A stretch of 64,000 nt of DNA from Clavelina lepadiformis. Its lineage: Eukaryota; Chordata; Ascidiacea; Aplousobranchia; Clavelinidae. The stretch covers positions 15,197,501 through 15,261,500 of the forward strand of contig NC_135245.1 in NCBI RefSeq assembly GCF_947623445.1. Direction: 5' to 3'. Shown here one piece after another: positions 1-26,000 of this stretch (the stretch's first letter is position 1; the number at the start of each line of letters is the position of its first letter). The notes below the pieces were generated by a model. The model was not told the origin of the DNA. It did not search any database and worked only from the letters and a program-made list of their open reading frames with translations. A program made the position numbers and the translations under genes.

Positions 1-1
1 C

Positions 2-451
2 AACGCTGGAAAAGAATGGGGTACGACTGATATAGTTGAGAAAATGAGGACTGCTTGCAAATTTGCGTGCAGTGTTGAATATGTTTGCTTTGTGTTTCAG
101 TCACTAATCGATGGAGAATGTGGAGCGGTGGAAGCGCATCAAGTCTGGAGTGACAGGAGAAGCTTTTCAAGAGGAACTTCACCTAAAATATTCGTCTTCA
201 CACACCTTTCTGCACCTAGATTTAATCCGCGTTTTCTCATAACAATACTTCTTGTCCCAATGCTTTTTTTCGATGTTGTTTGTAATGCTTACGACAGTTT
301 TGCACTTAATAAACCACCACGCTCAATTAATACATCAATACAACATTGCACAAAAAAGTTCCTTCAGACGCAAAACACTGACAGTGAAAAGTGTTGGTTG
401 GTAATAAGAAAAAGTGTGAAGAAAGATAAAAATTACAAATCTGCTAATTAA
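2..451 (+). CDS. Open frame at left edge, unrecognised, possibly a 3'-terminal exon
   Basis: A frame open from the second base of the window runs for 150 codons to a stop at 449-451. Only the first 30-50 codons (Cys-rich, around TACKFACSVEY) look protein-like; the rest is rich in F/L/I and looks like translated AT-rich non-coding DNA. A splice-acceptor-like TTTGTGTTTCAG ends at 100, so a real exon might begin there. It would be convergent with the STPR/p66 gene ending at 574. I do not recognise a family and it may be spurious. Confidence 0.2.
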   Translation, partial: NAGKEWGTTDIVEKMRTACKFACSVEYVCFVFQSLIDGECGAVEAHQVWSDRRSFSRGTSPKIFVFTHLSAPRFNPRFLITILLVPMLFFDVVCNAYDSFALNKPPRSINTSIQHCTKKFLQTQNTDSEKCWLVIRKSVKKDKNYKSAN

Positions 452-573
452 TGTGAGGCCACTTTCTAAAGGTCAGAAAATGCAAGTATGAGCAAAAACA
501 GAGCTGGATTAATCCGATAAAGATCCTACACAAGCAAACGTTTGGTTATTTTTCAGCTGGATGAATAGAATAT

Positions 574-2909
574 TTAAGATTCAAGCGCCTCACTTCTTTT
601 CATAACAACAAAGCACTGTTGACAGAGGAGATTTTCACAATCGATAACCCTCCATTCTGCGCTAACGTCACTTTCGCCTAAAATTATGCAATGTATGCGG
701 GATGATGTTTTGAACTTGGAACGAATATATTAGCATACAATATAACTTAACATTTATGTAATTTAGAGATTATTCACTTACAGAAGAACTACACTTCATA
801 CACATGTAGTAAGTCAAGTAGTCTATGAAATACAAACAATAGTTAGTGGAAAAATTACCAGTAGGGTGGGCAGTCGGTTGTAATTAACAAGTGTAGATTA
901 AAAAAAGAACAGCGAACACTAAAAGTTGGCAATAACGTTTAACCAAAATGAAATTTTGAAAAACATACTTCTCAAAACCTTGAAATCATTACTTGAAAAG
1001 CACTGACTACAATTTCTTGACAAAATTCATTCAAAACAGGGTTGTGAACTATTCTCCAAAAGTACCAATGACACCAGTATGGGTACTGAAAAACTACCGC
1101 GATGCAGTAGCCTGGTACTACAGTATCGGGGTACTGCCCACCTCTGATTACCAAGTGGTTTTAGTTATGTCATACTCACACAAGAAACACTGGAATAGAT
1201 TCGATGGCTGTGGGCAAGGACTAGTTTCATGAAGACTGCACTTTAATTCATCAACTGCCTATAAAATAACATGTAAAGCTGACACTGGAATATACATGAT
1301 GGAATGTTTCAGAAAAAACGTGAAAAATACCTTTTCTAGGCCAAGCAAGGCAAGAAACTGGTCACAGTCAGAAGTTGGTAAAAACCTCATTAAAAATGAT
1401 GAATGACTTGGTATTTGTAATGGAAAATCATTGTTTGTTGCTCGACATGATGAGCTTTTTTTATCAATCTAACAACACACAGGCAAGGAATTTATTCGTA
1501 AAACATCATTGAAAAATTTATCTCATACATAATCCACAAACATTATATACTTATCCAAAAATAAGAAAGAAGTGCCATGTTATTAAGACATACACTAGCT
1601 ATAACAATAATTGATAAGCATAAGTTTGGACTTACTTCAACCTGCTGAATCGTTGGTGACAGGCTATGCAGGAATGAACTTCGATCTCCCACAGTTTTAA
1701 TTTGACCATTGTCCTTACAGTCTGTAAAAACAAACACTTTTAATTAAAATGTCTGGTGTTTGCTGAAGTTTACATGTTATCACCGAAGAACTTACGTTTG
1801 TTGTATTCTCTGGAAAAGTTGCAACTGTCTTGAGACACTTTTGAACACAGCACATCTCTTATTTCATTCCCTTGAAGTGGGAAAATACACGTTTCTGTGC
1901 CGTCAGGTGTACTGGATACAGCATGAGCTTGCAAACTAATGGCGCTGGAATCCTTAATAGTTGAATCAAATTTCGAAGCTATGTTAAACAACTGATTAAT
2001 ATGCTGTGAGTGTGGTAATAAACTGCTTGGTGTAGTGCTCGCAGTTTTACCATTGAAGACTTTGCGTGTGTTATCTGCATTACTTTTCAAATACTTGTGT
2101 GCAAAATTGGGGGAAGGTGCGTGAGAAAAATTAGCCATCAATTGTTTTAAATAGAAATCTTTTTGTTTCAACGTTTCTCCTTCTACTGAATCAATCGGCA
2201 ATAAATTTGCACAGTGTTGCTGCAGATTAGGCTCTTCTAGAGGAATATCTTCCGCAAATTTATTTCTTGACTCCAAAAAAGTTGGTTTGCACCAAGCTGC
2301 TGATGCAACGTTCATTGACAGTGAAGAAAATTCATTCTTAATATTAGCATCTGCATTTCTTGCAGATGTAGGTTTTTGATGTGTATCAACATCACTAACA
2401 GCAAGGCATTCAGTTCTTGAACTACAGTCTATTAAATCTCTTCGATTATGACTTTGAGATAGGTTAGAAAAAATAGGCTTGATAGCGAAAAATTGTCTGG
2501 CATTTTCCAATTCCAACTGCTTCAGAGCAACACCTGTTTTTCTTTCTTTGCGCTTTTTATTTTCCTCAAATAAGTGACTATCGCTTTCTTGCTCGTCTGG
2601 GGTCCTCTGTGACCTTTTTAATCGACCACGAATTCGATTCTTTTCTCTCAGTTCAGCAGCTTCCTCAGGTGTGGCCGATGCCCTCTTTTTTCTCATGTAC
2701 ATCTTTTGCTGAAGTTTTCTTCTTTCTGCCTGCTCTGGAGTTTCCGATTTCAGTTGGAGTCGTCGGTTCAGCCTTTGCTTCTCTTGTCTCTGCTTCTTTT
2801 CTTCCAGAGTTTCATTGGATCTTTTTTCTCTCATATATAACCGTTGCTGTCGCTTTCGTTTTTCAGCCTGCTGCGGTGTTTCCAGTAATGTACGACTGAT
2901 TTGAAAAGG
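574..2909 (-). CDS. STPR-repeat protein with p66/GATAD2-type C-terminal zinc finger (5' end not found)
   Basis: Exons, in transcript order: 2909-1796, 1721-1636, 1357-1331, 1207-1180, 677-574; all junctions are GT-AG and keep frame for 452 residues to the stop at 574-576. The first exon starts at an acceptor (GATATTCAG), so an upstream start exon is missing. It opens with four to five 23-residue repeats beginning ETPQQAEKRKRQQ, ETLEEKKQRQEK, ETPEQAERRKLQQ and ATPEEAAELREK: the STPR repeat of silkworm FMBP-1 and vertebrate ZNF821, a basic helical DNA-binding array. The last exons encode EFLALLGLEK, then CFLC, then ESDVSAEW and CQQC: the GLEE motif and C-x2-C-x17-C-x2-C finger of GATAD2 (p66). 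The protein stops soon after the finger (MKRSEALES), lacking most of the conserved helix that follows in GATAD2. Likely role: nuclear DNA-binding regulator. Architecture is seen; function is inferred. Confidence 0.72.
859..1146. mobile_element. Short hAT-like non-autonomous element, family shared with 26008-26420
   Basis: Ends read as imperfect inverted repeats (CAGTAGGGTGGGCAG at left; the reverse complement of the right end is CAGAGGTGGGCAGTACC). An internal block around 900-1005 (GAACAGCGAACACTAAAAGTTG, CTTCTCAAAACCTTGAA) recurs at 26240-26330. Flanks share ATTACC but a clean 8-bp duplication is not visible. It lies in the last intron of the STPR/p66 gene. Confidence 0.55.
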
Positions 2910-5139
2910 CTGAATATCAAAGCATGAGCACTTTATCAAATATTAAATGAAACATTTATAACAACAAAGTAGTCTTCTATGTGCAATAAATATTTGAGGT
3001 TCGAACTTCTTTCATTGGCTTATCATAAACATGTTTCTAACTTCAACAACACAATTATGTCATTATAAATCAAATTTTAATGTCATTAGTTAGTGATTAC
3101 TAGTTTTCATTAGTACCAATCGGATGTGTTGTTAAAACCAAACTACATGAAATTCATTAGTCATTTGATTATAATTGCCAATTATCTTACCATAAAATCC
3201 ATCTCATTCAGTTATCCGTATTCATCTGGTAACTGAATAGGGTTTTTACACATCATTCCAAGTTTCAAATACAATTCAAAATTTTCCAATGAACATTTAC
3301 CCACAGAATATTCACCATCCTAAACAACCATCTACAAAAGGAAAAACAGTAGTTAAGATATAATAATGTGTTAATTGACAATGTGATTATGGTCTAACAA
3401 TCTTGAACGTATAACATTATTGAATCAAATTCAGATACCGGTAATGAATACAGCCGATCTCAAATTCAAATGCAGTTTCAAAACTAGATATTCTTATAAT
3501 TTTAACGAGAATTTTATTACAGGATAAAAAGCACACAGAAATTCACAAAGGAATTTGCAAAACAAATTCAAATTTAGAAATATAACAACGTGTTTAAAAC
3601 AATCATGCACCAAACTAAGTACAAGCATTCCACAAAAGATACAATCCAATCATAAATTTTAAACTTTCAGCGAATGCAAATATTCAACACTGTGACAGTT
3701 GTTTTTACTTTTAAAGCATTGCCATTCTGTGAGAAAACCACAACCCGTATCCATTAGCATTTTTACAAAGTATATGCAGCTCAGATCTTGGTGTTCAGCC
3801 ATCCAGGTTCTTTTTATTGATTGAACACTATTTTTAAAAGTTGTTCAATAACAAAGAAACACAAAACAATCTGTTTGTAAATTTCAGTTTCACTTCTTTC
3901 ATTGGACAAAATGCTTTCATCCAGCACCTGACATAAAGAAGTTCAGGTGAAACAATGATTTACACAAATAATGGACTACAAACAAATATAACCCAAGGTG
4001 AAACTAAATCATCACCTACCGAGCATCAAGCAATGAAAGAAGCATCGAAATTCGATGCAAATTTAATCGCAGAAAATAAAAAAAGTTTTATTTATTATGG
4101 GTAAATATTTCTGAAAATGCATCGATACATGAATTAACGTTTCCTGTTTGGGATGAGAACATAACACAATCCATTTGAAAATTCATTCACCTGTTTATTG
4201 TCATAGTAAAGAAAACATGGTAAGTTGCAATCTGTTTTATTCGGGCAAACGTCAGCAACATGAAAATGCACAAGCCAGTATTTTACAAATATTTCCTAGA
4301 ATAACAAAATAAAACACCTTGGTTTTGTAGATCTCTGTAAAAACAGGTGTTTCTAAACGAGGTCCACATAGTCCAAAGTATTGAAAACAAAAAACTTGAA
4401 AATAGTTAGTGTTCATGAACAAAACATGACATTAATTTTCTCTTACATCCAATAAACCATAAAATTTGTCTCAAAAAAAGTAGTAGATGAAGCCAACTTA
4501 GTCATACGTTTACTGAGAAAAAACTTCATTGTATTGAAGCAGCATGTAGGTTGCAAAAGTGAGGACAAGATAGTCTTTGTAAATAAAGATTACCTGTGGA
4601 CTGAATTGTTCATTTAAAAAAGAGTACAATTTCTGGGCTTGAAATTTATAAAAGATAGACAAGGGGCATCAAAATAAACCAGTAATAAAAATATAAACTT
4701 CAAAGAACATTTGGTTTGACCATTATCAATGTACAACATAACAGCATGTTTTCTGTTGAAACTGGTGTCTTAGTAATCTCTCACTTGGTTTGGAGCTTGT
4801 ATGGTTTGCAGGCAACAACAAGAGCTCATGTGTAATCATAGCAAAAACAAATATAACATCATTTAAGATGTATGGTTTTAATACAATATGGTATCTCAGA
4901 TAGGTTTTGCAAAACTTTTCTTTTGTCAGATGATGTTTTTGAACATATATTTCAGGCTGACACGATAGGATCTTGACGTATAACACCATGAAATATAGCA
5001 CACATTACAGACGAGTTTAAATATTTACATGTAGCACATAGTAGCAGCTACAGGTGAAAGGGCTTGGGTCTTAAAACCATCGGCTATTTAATATTAGCCT
5101 TAATTTGACTTAAGTGTCACTGAAGCGTGTTTTAAATAT
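2910..5139. other. Intergenic stretch, no gene recognised
   Basis: AT-rich sequence between the STPR exon at 2909 and the GATAD2 stop codon at 5140. It must hold the missing 5' exon or promoter of the downstream STPR/p66 gene unless that gene is spliced from GATAD2 transcripts. I could not pick out a convincing start exon. Confidence 0.4.
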
Positions 5140-18287
<13,148 letters not shown>

Positions 18288-18432
18288 AGTTAACAGGTCA
18301 ATGTTAACTGTTACGACTAGTTACATGTTTTAAAATTAATTCCTGTAAAAGGCAAAAATCAATAAAATTATCAACACTGCTTGAATGAAAGACTAAGTAA
18401 AATGGTGACATTTTTATTCTTTTTTCAACGTA

Positions 18433-18477
18433 CCAACACAGACAGTGTTGGTGGACTGGCAGTATGATGTTACTGCC
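18433..18477. other. Two adjacent short palindromes upstream of GATAD2
   Basis: CCAACACagaCAGTGTTGG-type (18433-18451) and GGCAGTAtgatgtTACTGCC (18458-18477) hairpins lie about 150-190 bp upstream of the GATAD2 start codon. They could be promoter-proximal protein sites or chance; nothing decides this. Confidence 0.35.
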
Positions 18478-19109
18478 TGCCAAAGCAACCTGAACTATTA
18501 CAGTACAGTGAAAGCTTGCAACTAATAATCATCTGAAGGTGCTAACTAAATCTAGAGTAAACTAGAGTGTGAGTCATCCAAGGTTGACAAAATTGAAGAT
18601 TAATAATTAATTCGTCAAAATGATGCCGGACACATCTTTGACCTTAACATATTGTTAGCATTAGCACTGTAATATTAACATAACATGAAACATGAGAACC
18701 TCATGACACAACACATGGTAGCACAGCTGTGCCCTGTGGATACTTTATTATAACATTCTGAGTGATTATTTTGACTATGGTAACTTTGAGATAACCAGCA
18801 ATCTGCAAGCTATGGGGACACAAAATACTTCGAACTAACCAAAATATAAGACTAATGAGATTTTGTAATTTGGGTTAAAAAAACTGTTTACCCTACATGT
18901 TTACAAATGTATGTGTTACATACCAGTATATTCTAGTGCTATGATTGGATATTATCCATGTCTGCAGCCACACTTGGAAATTAAAAAAACAATAAATTGC
19001 ATAAATCATAATAATCGGAAAACTTTTAAATCCCAAATAAGTTTCTTGTACGATGTAATTCGACATATAGGCCAACTTATAATCCTGTCCAAATCATCTT
19101 AACAACTTA

Positions 19110-20062
19110 CAGTGGGCTTATACGCCTAGTATAAAATGTTGCCTAAAGAAAACTAGTTCTGACTGCATCAAAACACTTGGCCCAGATTTTCTTTAAATTG
19201 TCTTTGAAAGGTTTGCTTAGACTCATTCTATTCAACCTTTCACATGACAGTGTACAAAAACATCTGACGGAAACTTGACAGAAAGCAAAGTTTTTCGTTT
19301 GAAGGTTACCAGTGGCTTCAGTATGGTCCCATCAGCCATGCAACCTAAAACAACTGCATGACCCGACGTTTTTACAAAGATTGCTTTAGCCGTATGATTT
19401 TCCACAGTTTCGGTAGAAGGGATATCGAACCAAACAGATGTATCATTCATATTTCAAATTTGGCCCAGCATATAGTTGTGTTCATTACACCGACGAATAA
19501 TCCATTTCTCAACATGATTTTCTAGAACTGACCACTGTGTTAACCCCAAGCATAAAGCACATTTCGATTTTGGCATTGCCCTAAGCATATGCTCTTGTTT
19601 AATCCAGTTGCGAAACCGCTTATGATCCACTGTAAACTCTTTAGATGCTGCTGAGTTACTAGCTTTCTGGCAAACAATAAAACTTGTAACTTAAAGCTTG
19701 CCTCAAATTTTCGGTTCTTTGCTGCATGAGGCATTTTTATCAAACAACAGCAATTTATAACAAGAATTTGTAACACAGTAGTAAATGTAACGTACTGTAA
19801 ATATAAATTTGTTACCACGTTTTTAAAAGCGTATGTGTGGGACAAAAAAAAATAACTAAGTTGTAACAAATAGTCAGGCAAACAGGTAATTGTAACGTTG
19901 CAACTGTGATCGAATGCCTTGAGGCTTCTTGGTATGAGATGCAATTAAGTTATTGTAGTCTAAGACAAAAACGCGGCATAGGCTTATATGCTGAGTATAA
20001 GCTAAAAGCGGGATTTTGGACCTGAAAACCAGTAGTGGGTTTATACGCCGGCATGATATACA
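19110..20062 (-). mobile_element. Decayed pogo/Tigger-type DNA transposon
   Basis: The left edge CAGTGGGCTTATACGCC follows TTA, fitting a TA target. Related ends (CAGTAGTGGGTTTATACGCC, GGCATAGGCTTATATGC) lie at 19975-20050, so the right boundary is approximate and may contain a second nested copy. The transposase remnant lies inside on the minus strand. Confidence 0.65.
19232..19734 (-). pseudogene. Pogo/Tigger-like transposase remnant
   Basis: From ATG at 19734 the minus strand starts MPHAAKNRKFEASFKLQV, then, in a shifted frame, AASKEFTVDHKRFRNWIKQE: the helix-turn-helix region typical of pogo-type transposases. After a gap in homology it reads MNDTSVWFDIPSTETVEN, AIFVKTSGHAVVLGCMADGT and LKPLVTFKRKTL, the start of the DDE catalytic domain with the first Asp in ND/ET-x-VWFD context. 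At least one frameshift and one stop (near 19459, between the two domains) break it, and the domain ends early at 19232. It is not functional. Confidence 0.85.
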
Positions 20063-21143
20063 TGGTATTAGCATTTAAAGCCTAATTAAACTTAGTAAAC
20101 AGGAAGCCAAACATTTTAACATTGGTCTATTACATGTTTTTTAAAAATGTCCATAGTTGGAAATTTAAAAAAAATGTAATTTCCAATTTCCAAAACATTC
20201 CAAAATCTAGTTTACAAGATGTTTATGCTTGAACGTTGTAAAAGCACTTAGACTATTATGTTTCAAAAAAATGTTTAATGCAATAGTGTCTTCTGCACTA
20301 GACTGATTCAACTCACAAAAATAGTCCTGACGTCTCACGACCCAACTGCTTCATGAGTATGATTAGCATGGCTTACTGAAGAAAAACTAAAACCGATGTA
20401 AATAGTAGAATGTGATATAATAATGGAGTAAAAATTACGGTTTGTGATGCACATCAAGAGTATCTTGCATCTGAAAGGACTGCAGACAGTGAGTTAAAAC
20501 AACTGCAAAGTAGTACAAGCAGATTAAAAGTTTACATTGTAACCACGCTTTCTCGACTCAATACTATTTTCCGAACCTTAGTGGCTTGATCCATTATCCT
20601 AACACAGCTATTTATTAAATTGAGGCTATGAAATCCAACAGTGTCAATCCAATTTCATTTCAGTTAGCGTACAACAAGTACATAAATGATTCAATCAAGC
20701 ATCAAGGCATACAGTAGTCATTCGAAACATACAAAGCATCATATTAGTATGATCACAATATCAGTTGGTTGTTTACTTTCTGTTCGCGTTATGGCTATAT
20801 GGACAGGCACTTTTTTCACCATTCAGTACAGGCCACAGCCATTTGGCAAAAAAACATACATTAAAATATAAATGGGCTGCAAATAAATGAATATAAATCT
20901 CAGTTCACTAGCCTGGTGGTTCTTAAAGTGAGGTGTGTTTGGCAGTTTGAAAAGCTACGCGTAAGAACAGTTCTCCAGCCTTCGCGTAAACGAACACAAG
21001 CGGAAAACTGAAAAAATATGAGAAAGCTTGCAAACGCAATCAGTTTTGGCAATTGAACTGTGTTCACGCAATCACTCCCAAAAAACGAGCATGCTCGTGC
21101 CCAGCTCTGGTATACACCATCACGCCAGTATGGAAAGAAAGCG

Positions 21144-21936
21144 GGGGGTAGGTAAAAGACAGGCTCCATACGGACCTTTACAGATTCCGTAAAATAGGTA
21201 AAGGACGGACTTACCAATTTGGTTGGCCAAATATTCAAATGGTTTTTTTCTAATAAATGAGCATTTTAGTTGAAATTATGTAACTTGAGAAATTGTGTTT
21301 ATGATATAATCACAAGGCCCAAGCTTTCTTAAGTGTGTCGAAAATGATACACTGCAGACCTACACAATTTCCTGTCTTATGCAAAGATTTGGACGGTTTT
21401 CATGATACAAATACAAGCGTTCACCTGAATCGTTCCTTTCACTTTCAGTCTAATTTGGACTTCCATTTGTCTAGTACTCGAGCCTGTGTCTCGTGGTGTT
21501 TTTTGGTCTTTATCGGAATTGGAATATAATACGATGTCAATAAAAGGAACGTTAATATGGACAGAGTGTGTTGAGTTGAATGCAAGTTCAATGACATCAG
21601 AATACTGGCTGTGGTAGATTCCACGACCGACATAGATACGAGACTCTTGAATATGGCTACAAGTCCATCTCTTATTATACCAACGCAAGTGTTTACGGAC
21701 TTTTTCTATACTGTGACAAGTAAGCTTGATGTAAGAAAAAGCCCGCAAACACTTGTGTTGGTATAATAAATGATGGACTTTATAGTGAACGTGATTACGG
21801 GCGGTCAACAGCTACAAAAAATGTATTTTCTATTTAGCCGACCAAATTGGTAAGTCCGTAGAAGTCCATCTTTTACCTATTTTACGGAATCCATGAAAGT
21901 CCGTAAAAATTCGTACGGAGTCCGTCTTTTACCCCC
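21144..21936. mobile_element. Terminal-inverted-repeat element of unknown superfamily, about 0.8 kb
   Basis: Arms of roughly 90-100 bp at 21144-21236 and 21835-21936 are reverse complements with indels (GGGGGTAGGTAAAAGAC; ATTCCGTAAAATAGGTAAA; GGACTTACCAATTTGGT). No protein remains inside. The interior carries a block shared with 57937-58150 and a long hairpin at 21661-21780. A clear target duplication was not found, so the superfamily is open. Confidence 0.7.
21440..21657. repeat. Dispersed repeat, second copy at 57937-58150
   Basis: Two copies align across about 200 bp: TCTAGTACTCGAGCC, TCTTTATCGGAATTGGAATAT, CGATGTCAATAAA, GTTGAGTTGAATGCAAGTT and GATACGAGACTC recur with moderate divergence. 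Both copies lie inside larger inverted-repeat elements of different families. Confidence 0.75.
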
Positions 21937-22968
21937 TCTCAAAAAAGCGTTGTGCAACAGACATGTATAGCTATCTGGTGCACAAAATAGGTCAAAAAGT
22001 TACCGGTTTGCTGGTACAGTACTTTGGGGCACATATCCAAACATCCATGCAAGCAGGCTAATTCCAAAACATTGACATCTGGTGCATAATTTTGTTGCCT
22101 ACTGCTAGTCTTAAAAAATTAGGCTACGTTGTCAGGTGGACAAAAAACTCACATTCCATACTGTCCAAGGCCAAGTGGCTATCACGCCAAAAATTGGGTT
22201 TCTGCACGTATGACTTCTCGTTGAAAACAGCCGTACTTTTTAGTCAGGGGCACGAACGTGTATTCAGCGAGCACGTTCTGACGTTGATGTGTCCCGTGCG
22301 TGCGTGTACTAATCTCCACGATGGCAAGTATGGTACCTCAGCCTTTTGTTATGCATGAGTCAGAAAATCTTCATAGTCGGTAGCCTAGATTATTTGTAAA
22401 CAAATTTTAACTTCTAAGTTTAAAACTTCCTTATTCGCAACAACAATAATCCTATATTGCAGTATTGGACTGTCAAAAATTTTTGTTGACATCAACAGGC
22501 TTTCGACCTAATGGATATTAGACTAGCCTAGCTAGTCTTTTTAGCGTACTTGCATAGTCTAGCCCACCGTACAATATTATAAGATTTTCCCTTCATTCTT
22601 TGTCCTAAGCAAACGGACGAAAAAATCCTATAAGTCTGTCGGCTATGTTAGATACCTATAGTTCTAGGCTACAATAAAAAGTCCGTGGCTGCTGTACGTC
22701 TACTTCCCCGATCGACCACAAACGGCAATTGGTTTACAGTTTGCTTTAGCTCTGTGCGGTAAATTGTAGTTACCAATAATTAACCTAAATATAAAACCCA
22801 ACTGTCAAATGCACGTTGTAATTTGAAAATATTTGTAACGTTACTTATTTAGTCACTTGGAAACAAAAATATGGATGCTAATCAGTATCGTCAGTTGAAT
22901 ACTTTCTTCTTTATGTTATTTCATTGATGGTACGCCAGGTACTTTGTGGTACAATGTGGAATCTCCAC

Positions 22969-22979
22969 TGCGCATGCGC
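22969..22979. promoter_or_regulatory. NRF-1-like palindromic site upstream of the p66-like gene
   Basis: TGCGCATGCGC matches the NRF-1 consensus and lies about 100 bp upstream of the first ATG at 23082, in a short relatively GC-rich patch. NRF-1 sites are common in housekeeping promoters of animals. Use in this organism is inferred. Confidence 0.45.
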
Positions 22980-23081
22980 TAACGTGAGAATGTTTCGCCA
23001 CAGTTCACCACGGATTTCTCTGCACGGCAAGCCTTAGGTAGTGATTTGTTATCAGATATTTTGTGATGTTAGCATTTTGTG

Positions 23082-26000
23082 ATGGGTATAACTAAATCTA
23101 TACCTCAAAATATTTCCCTTAATGATGTCAAAGTTTATCTCGTTTGCGGGTTAGTACCTAAAAGAAAACAATACTCCATCAGCAAGGAGCAAGCTCAAAA
23201 GTTTAGAAAGTTTGCTTCAAATTTCGAGTTTGATGGTAAGTTTGTTAGCTTGTTACCAATTTTCAATGCGATTTACAATTATTAATAATACTAATCCCCG
23301 TAAGTTTATAAGGCTGGGTAATGTTCAGTGAATTTTATGCGGTGCAGGTGCAGGTGTAGGCCTAGGCCTAGCAACCCAATAACTGAACAATGTGCGACCA
23401 ATCAAACATTGGAGGTCACATAACATAGGCCTATATAGATCTAACCTTTTAAGGACTTTTTATTTCTATTCAAATTTATTTTCAAGACAATAAATTTGTA
23501 TTTTTAAATTTTTGCTTTCTGCCTGTGATTTATTACTGATACAGTGGTTCGTTAACCTAAGCAGGGATAAATAAACAAACAAATATTTAGTAAGATTTTA
23601 CAAAGATCTATTGTTCTTTTCAGTGGATACATATCTTTTTTTTGGATGATTTTGTGTGTGGGCTTCATTAAAACTAATTAGAAGGTTATTTGATAATCTT
23701 CTAATACTTTAACTTCTAATCTTCTTAACTTATGGATTTAACTAATTATAGGTTTAGTAGCCGTGCTAGTGGTTACCAGCAAATATCAACGTTGTTTCTC
23801 TTGAGCACGTTTTAAGCCTTTTCGGCTTTGGATCTTTTTTCCTGTTCATTGGCGCATGTTAGTAACAACCGGCTTAATTTTTTATCCCCACTGTGCTTTT
23901 GGCGAAAAATAAAATGATTGATTAATATTTAATCTTATTAACTGTTTATTACCATATATTTAGGTATTTCTCATTTTTTTGAAGTTTACAAATTCAGATA
24001 AAGTTGCTACTTCAGTACTAAGGATGGAAATTACCATTAAACGCTATTGTATATACAGTTCATTTATTTCTATACATTACTGATTATTTTCTCAGAAAAC
24101 GGTCAGTTGCAGTTTGTCAAGAGAGCAAGCGGATTTGACAGTGTTACTTTACCAGTATTGGAAAGTGATGATCAGGCTTTACCTATTTTTCAAAATGAAC
24201 ATGTCTGTGGCTCCAAACATCTTTCATTTAAAGACACATTTCACAAAATTTTTCAGAATTATTTCTGGCTAAGTATGTGGACTTATAACATAATAACCTT
24301 TTCCTGATTACTTTTTGGATAAAACATTAAAATTAGATATAAAAGCTTTAATATCAAGTAAATTTTAATGTCGTTATATTCAACATCATCACCATGTATC
24401 GTCATTTGTTTTCTATTTAGCTATGTTAGAAGACATCAGATCATGGGTTGATAAATGCAAAGAATGCAAGGCAGAAAAACAGTATGTTATGCCATTTTTT
24501 TGCAATTTATTATTGTTGTTTTCTTGTTTGATAATAATTACTTAAACATTGGCAAGCATATTTTTGCCTAGAAAATGGAAAGAAATAAGCACAGTTATCC
24601 TAAAAGAACATTGCTATGCTTCCAACCACTATAACTATCCTCAAGAATTTCATGACGATTCAAATTTACCTTTGGGTATTTTTGGAGATTGGTAAGCCAA
24701 ATAAAGCGTTTGAAGTGCTGCTCTAGTTAAATGCTGTAAATTTGCTTTGTATTGAAAAATATTATTTTTATTTGTGTCTGTTGATATTGAAACCATTTTC
24801 CACAGCTTTTCTGACTTAAAAGCAAATAAGATTTCACCTACACCTAAACAATGCACAAAAGCATGGAAAATTGTAAACGTAAAAGGTTTTGAAGATTTTA
24901 AGTGGGATCATGATTATGTCCCAGACAAACTGGTAAAAAAGGCATTTTAATATCAATTTTTGCAAGTTTCTAGTATTAAGTTTAAATACTATTGGTATTT
25001 TATTTGCGTAAACTTGTGTTGAAGTACATCCTCAATATAAGTGTGTTGTAAGGAAATTTGAGTAATTGTTCTACTTTGAAAATATTTTTTTTCTAATATT
25101 TCTTAGACGATGAAAAGAAAGTATGTGTCACTTGTCGGTTCAAGCAGTGGTCTAATAAAACGTCGAAGGTTGGAATGGCATAATAATAAAATTAAGTTAC
25201 TTGCAAAGGATGCTGGAAACTTTTCATCAGCACAACAAAGATATGAGGAGGATGTGCAACCAATGACGGTGAGTGTGACATTTCATCCTCTTCCTTTCAG
25301 TTCATTCTGCTTTGCTTTGAAACACAAATTAATCAATATAGGGGTGACTTTTTTCTCATAGTATTGCTTCGTAAACCAGTGCAGCTGGGATTTGAGTTGT
25401 GGATAATGTCTATCTGATGCTTATCTAAACTTTAATGATTAATTATAATAGCTATTGTTAATTTTATTATGCCAAGAAGTTGCCACAGCCCACAACAAAC
25501 ATCAAACCAGTTGTTGAAAAAGATTTTAAGATTCCTTCTCCTCCATATCGATATGATTTTATACCTGATATGGAAGATGAAACATTTCCTTTTCTTCTAG
25601 GACTGGAGCAAGTGAGTTTTGAAAATACATAACGTAGTACAAATTGTAGTTTTTATTCTATGAATGGAGGATTTTTTCTAATTATTATCATTCTAATAGT
25701 TTTGGTTTAGTATAGGCTGTGTAAGATATATTACATATTTTTTAAAACAGTTACTTTGTAGGCCGCTTATTTCTTGGAATTCGCAAGTCTCGGTCAAAAT
25801 GCTCTTTTTCCTTCCCGCTGTTTCATGTGTAAGTTCTTGCACAAAAATTACATGTTTCTACAAATTTCATTATTTTAAGACTAGTTTTGATTATATGATT
25901 TAATAGCTTGTAACTTTAGTGTGTTTAAAAACCAGCTAAATTTACATAAAAGATAGAGTAGGCAATTTACTGTGAATGAAAATGGTATCTGTGTTGTTGT

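Larger units (their letters stand above)
18288..23081. other. Intergenic region between divergent GATAD2 and the p66-like gene
   Basis: About 4.8 kb separating the divergently transcribed GATAD2 (minus) and p66-type finger gene (plus). Contents recognised: two palindromes, a decayed pogo transposon, a terminal-inverted-repeat element and an NRF-1-like site. I see no host gene in the rest (20063-21143 and 21937-22968). Confidence 0.5.

Noticed and set aside
1331-1385. Longer version of the GLEK exon starting at 1385 (FLPTSDCDQ...), resembling FLPSA in GATAD2
   Set aside because: That acceptor is out of phase with the upstream exon; the acceptor giving 1357-1331 keeps frame. The resemblance remains notable and cDNA should decide.
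4726-5001. 91-codon minus-strand open frame between the STPR and GATAD2 genes
   Set aside because: No splice context, composition or family resemblance; looks like chance in AT-rich DNA.
22092-22358. 88-codon plus-strand open frame
   Set aside because: Uninterpretable composition, no homology recognised and no splice signals.
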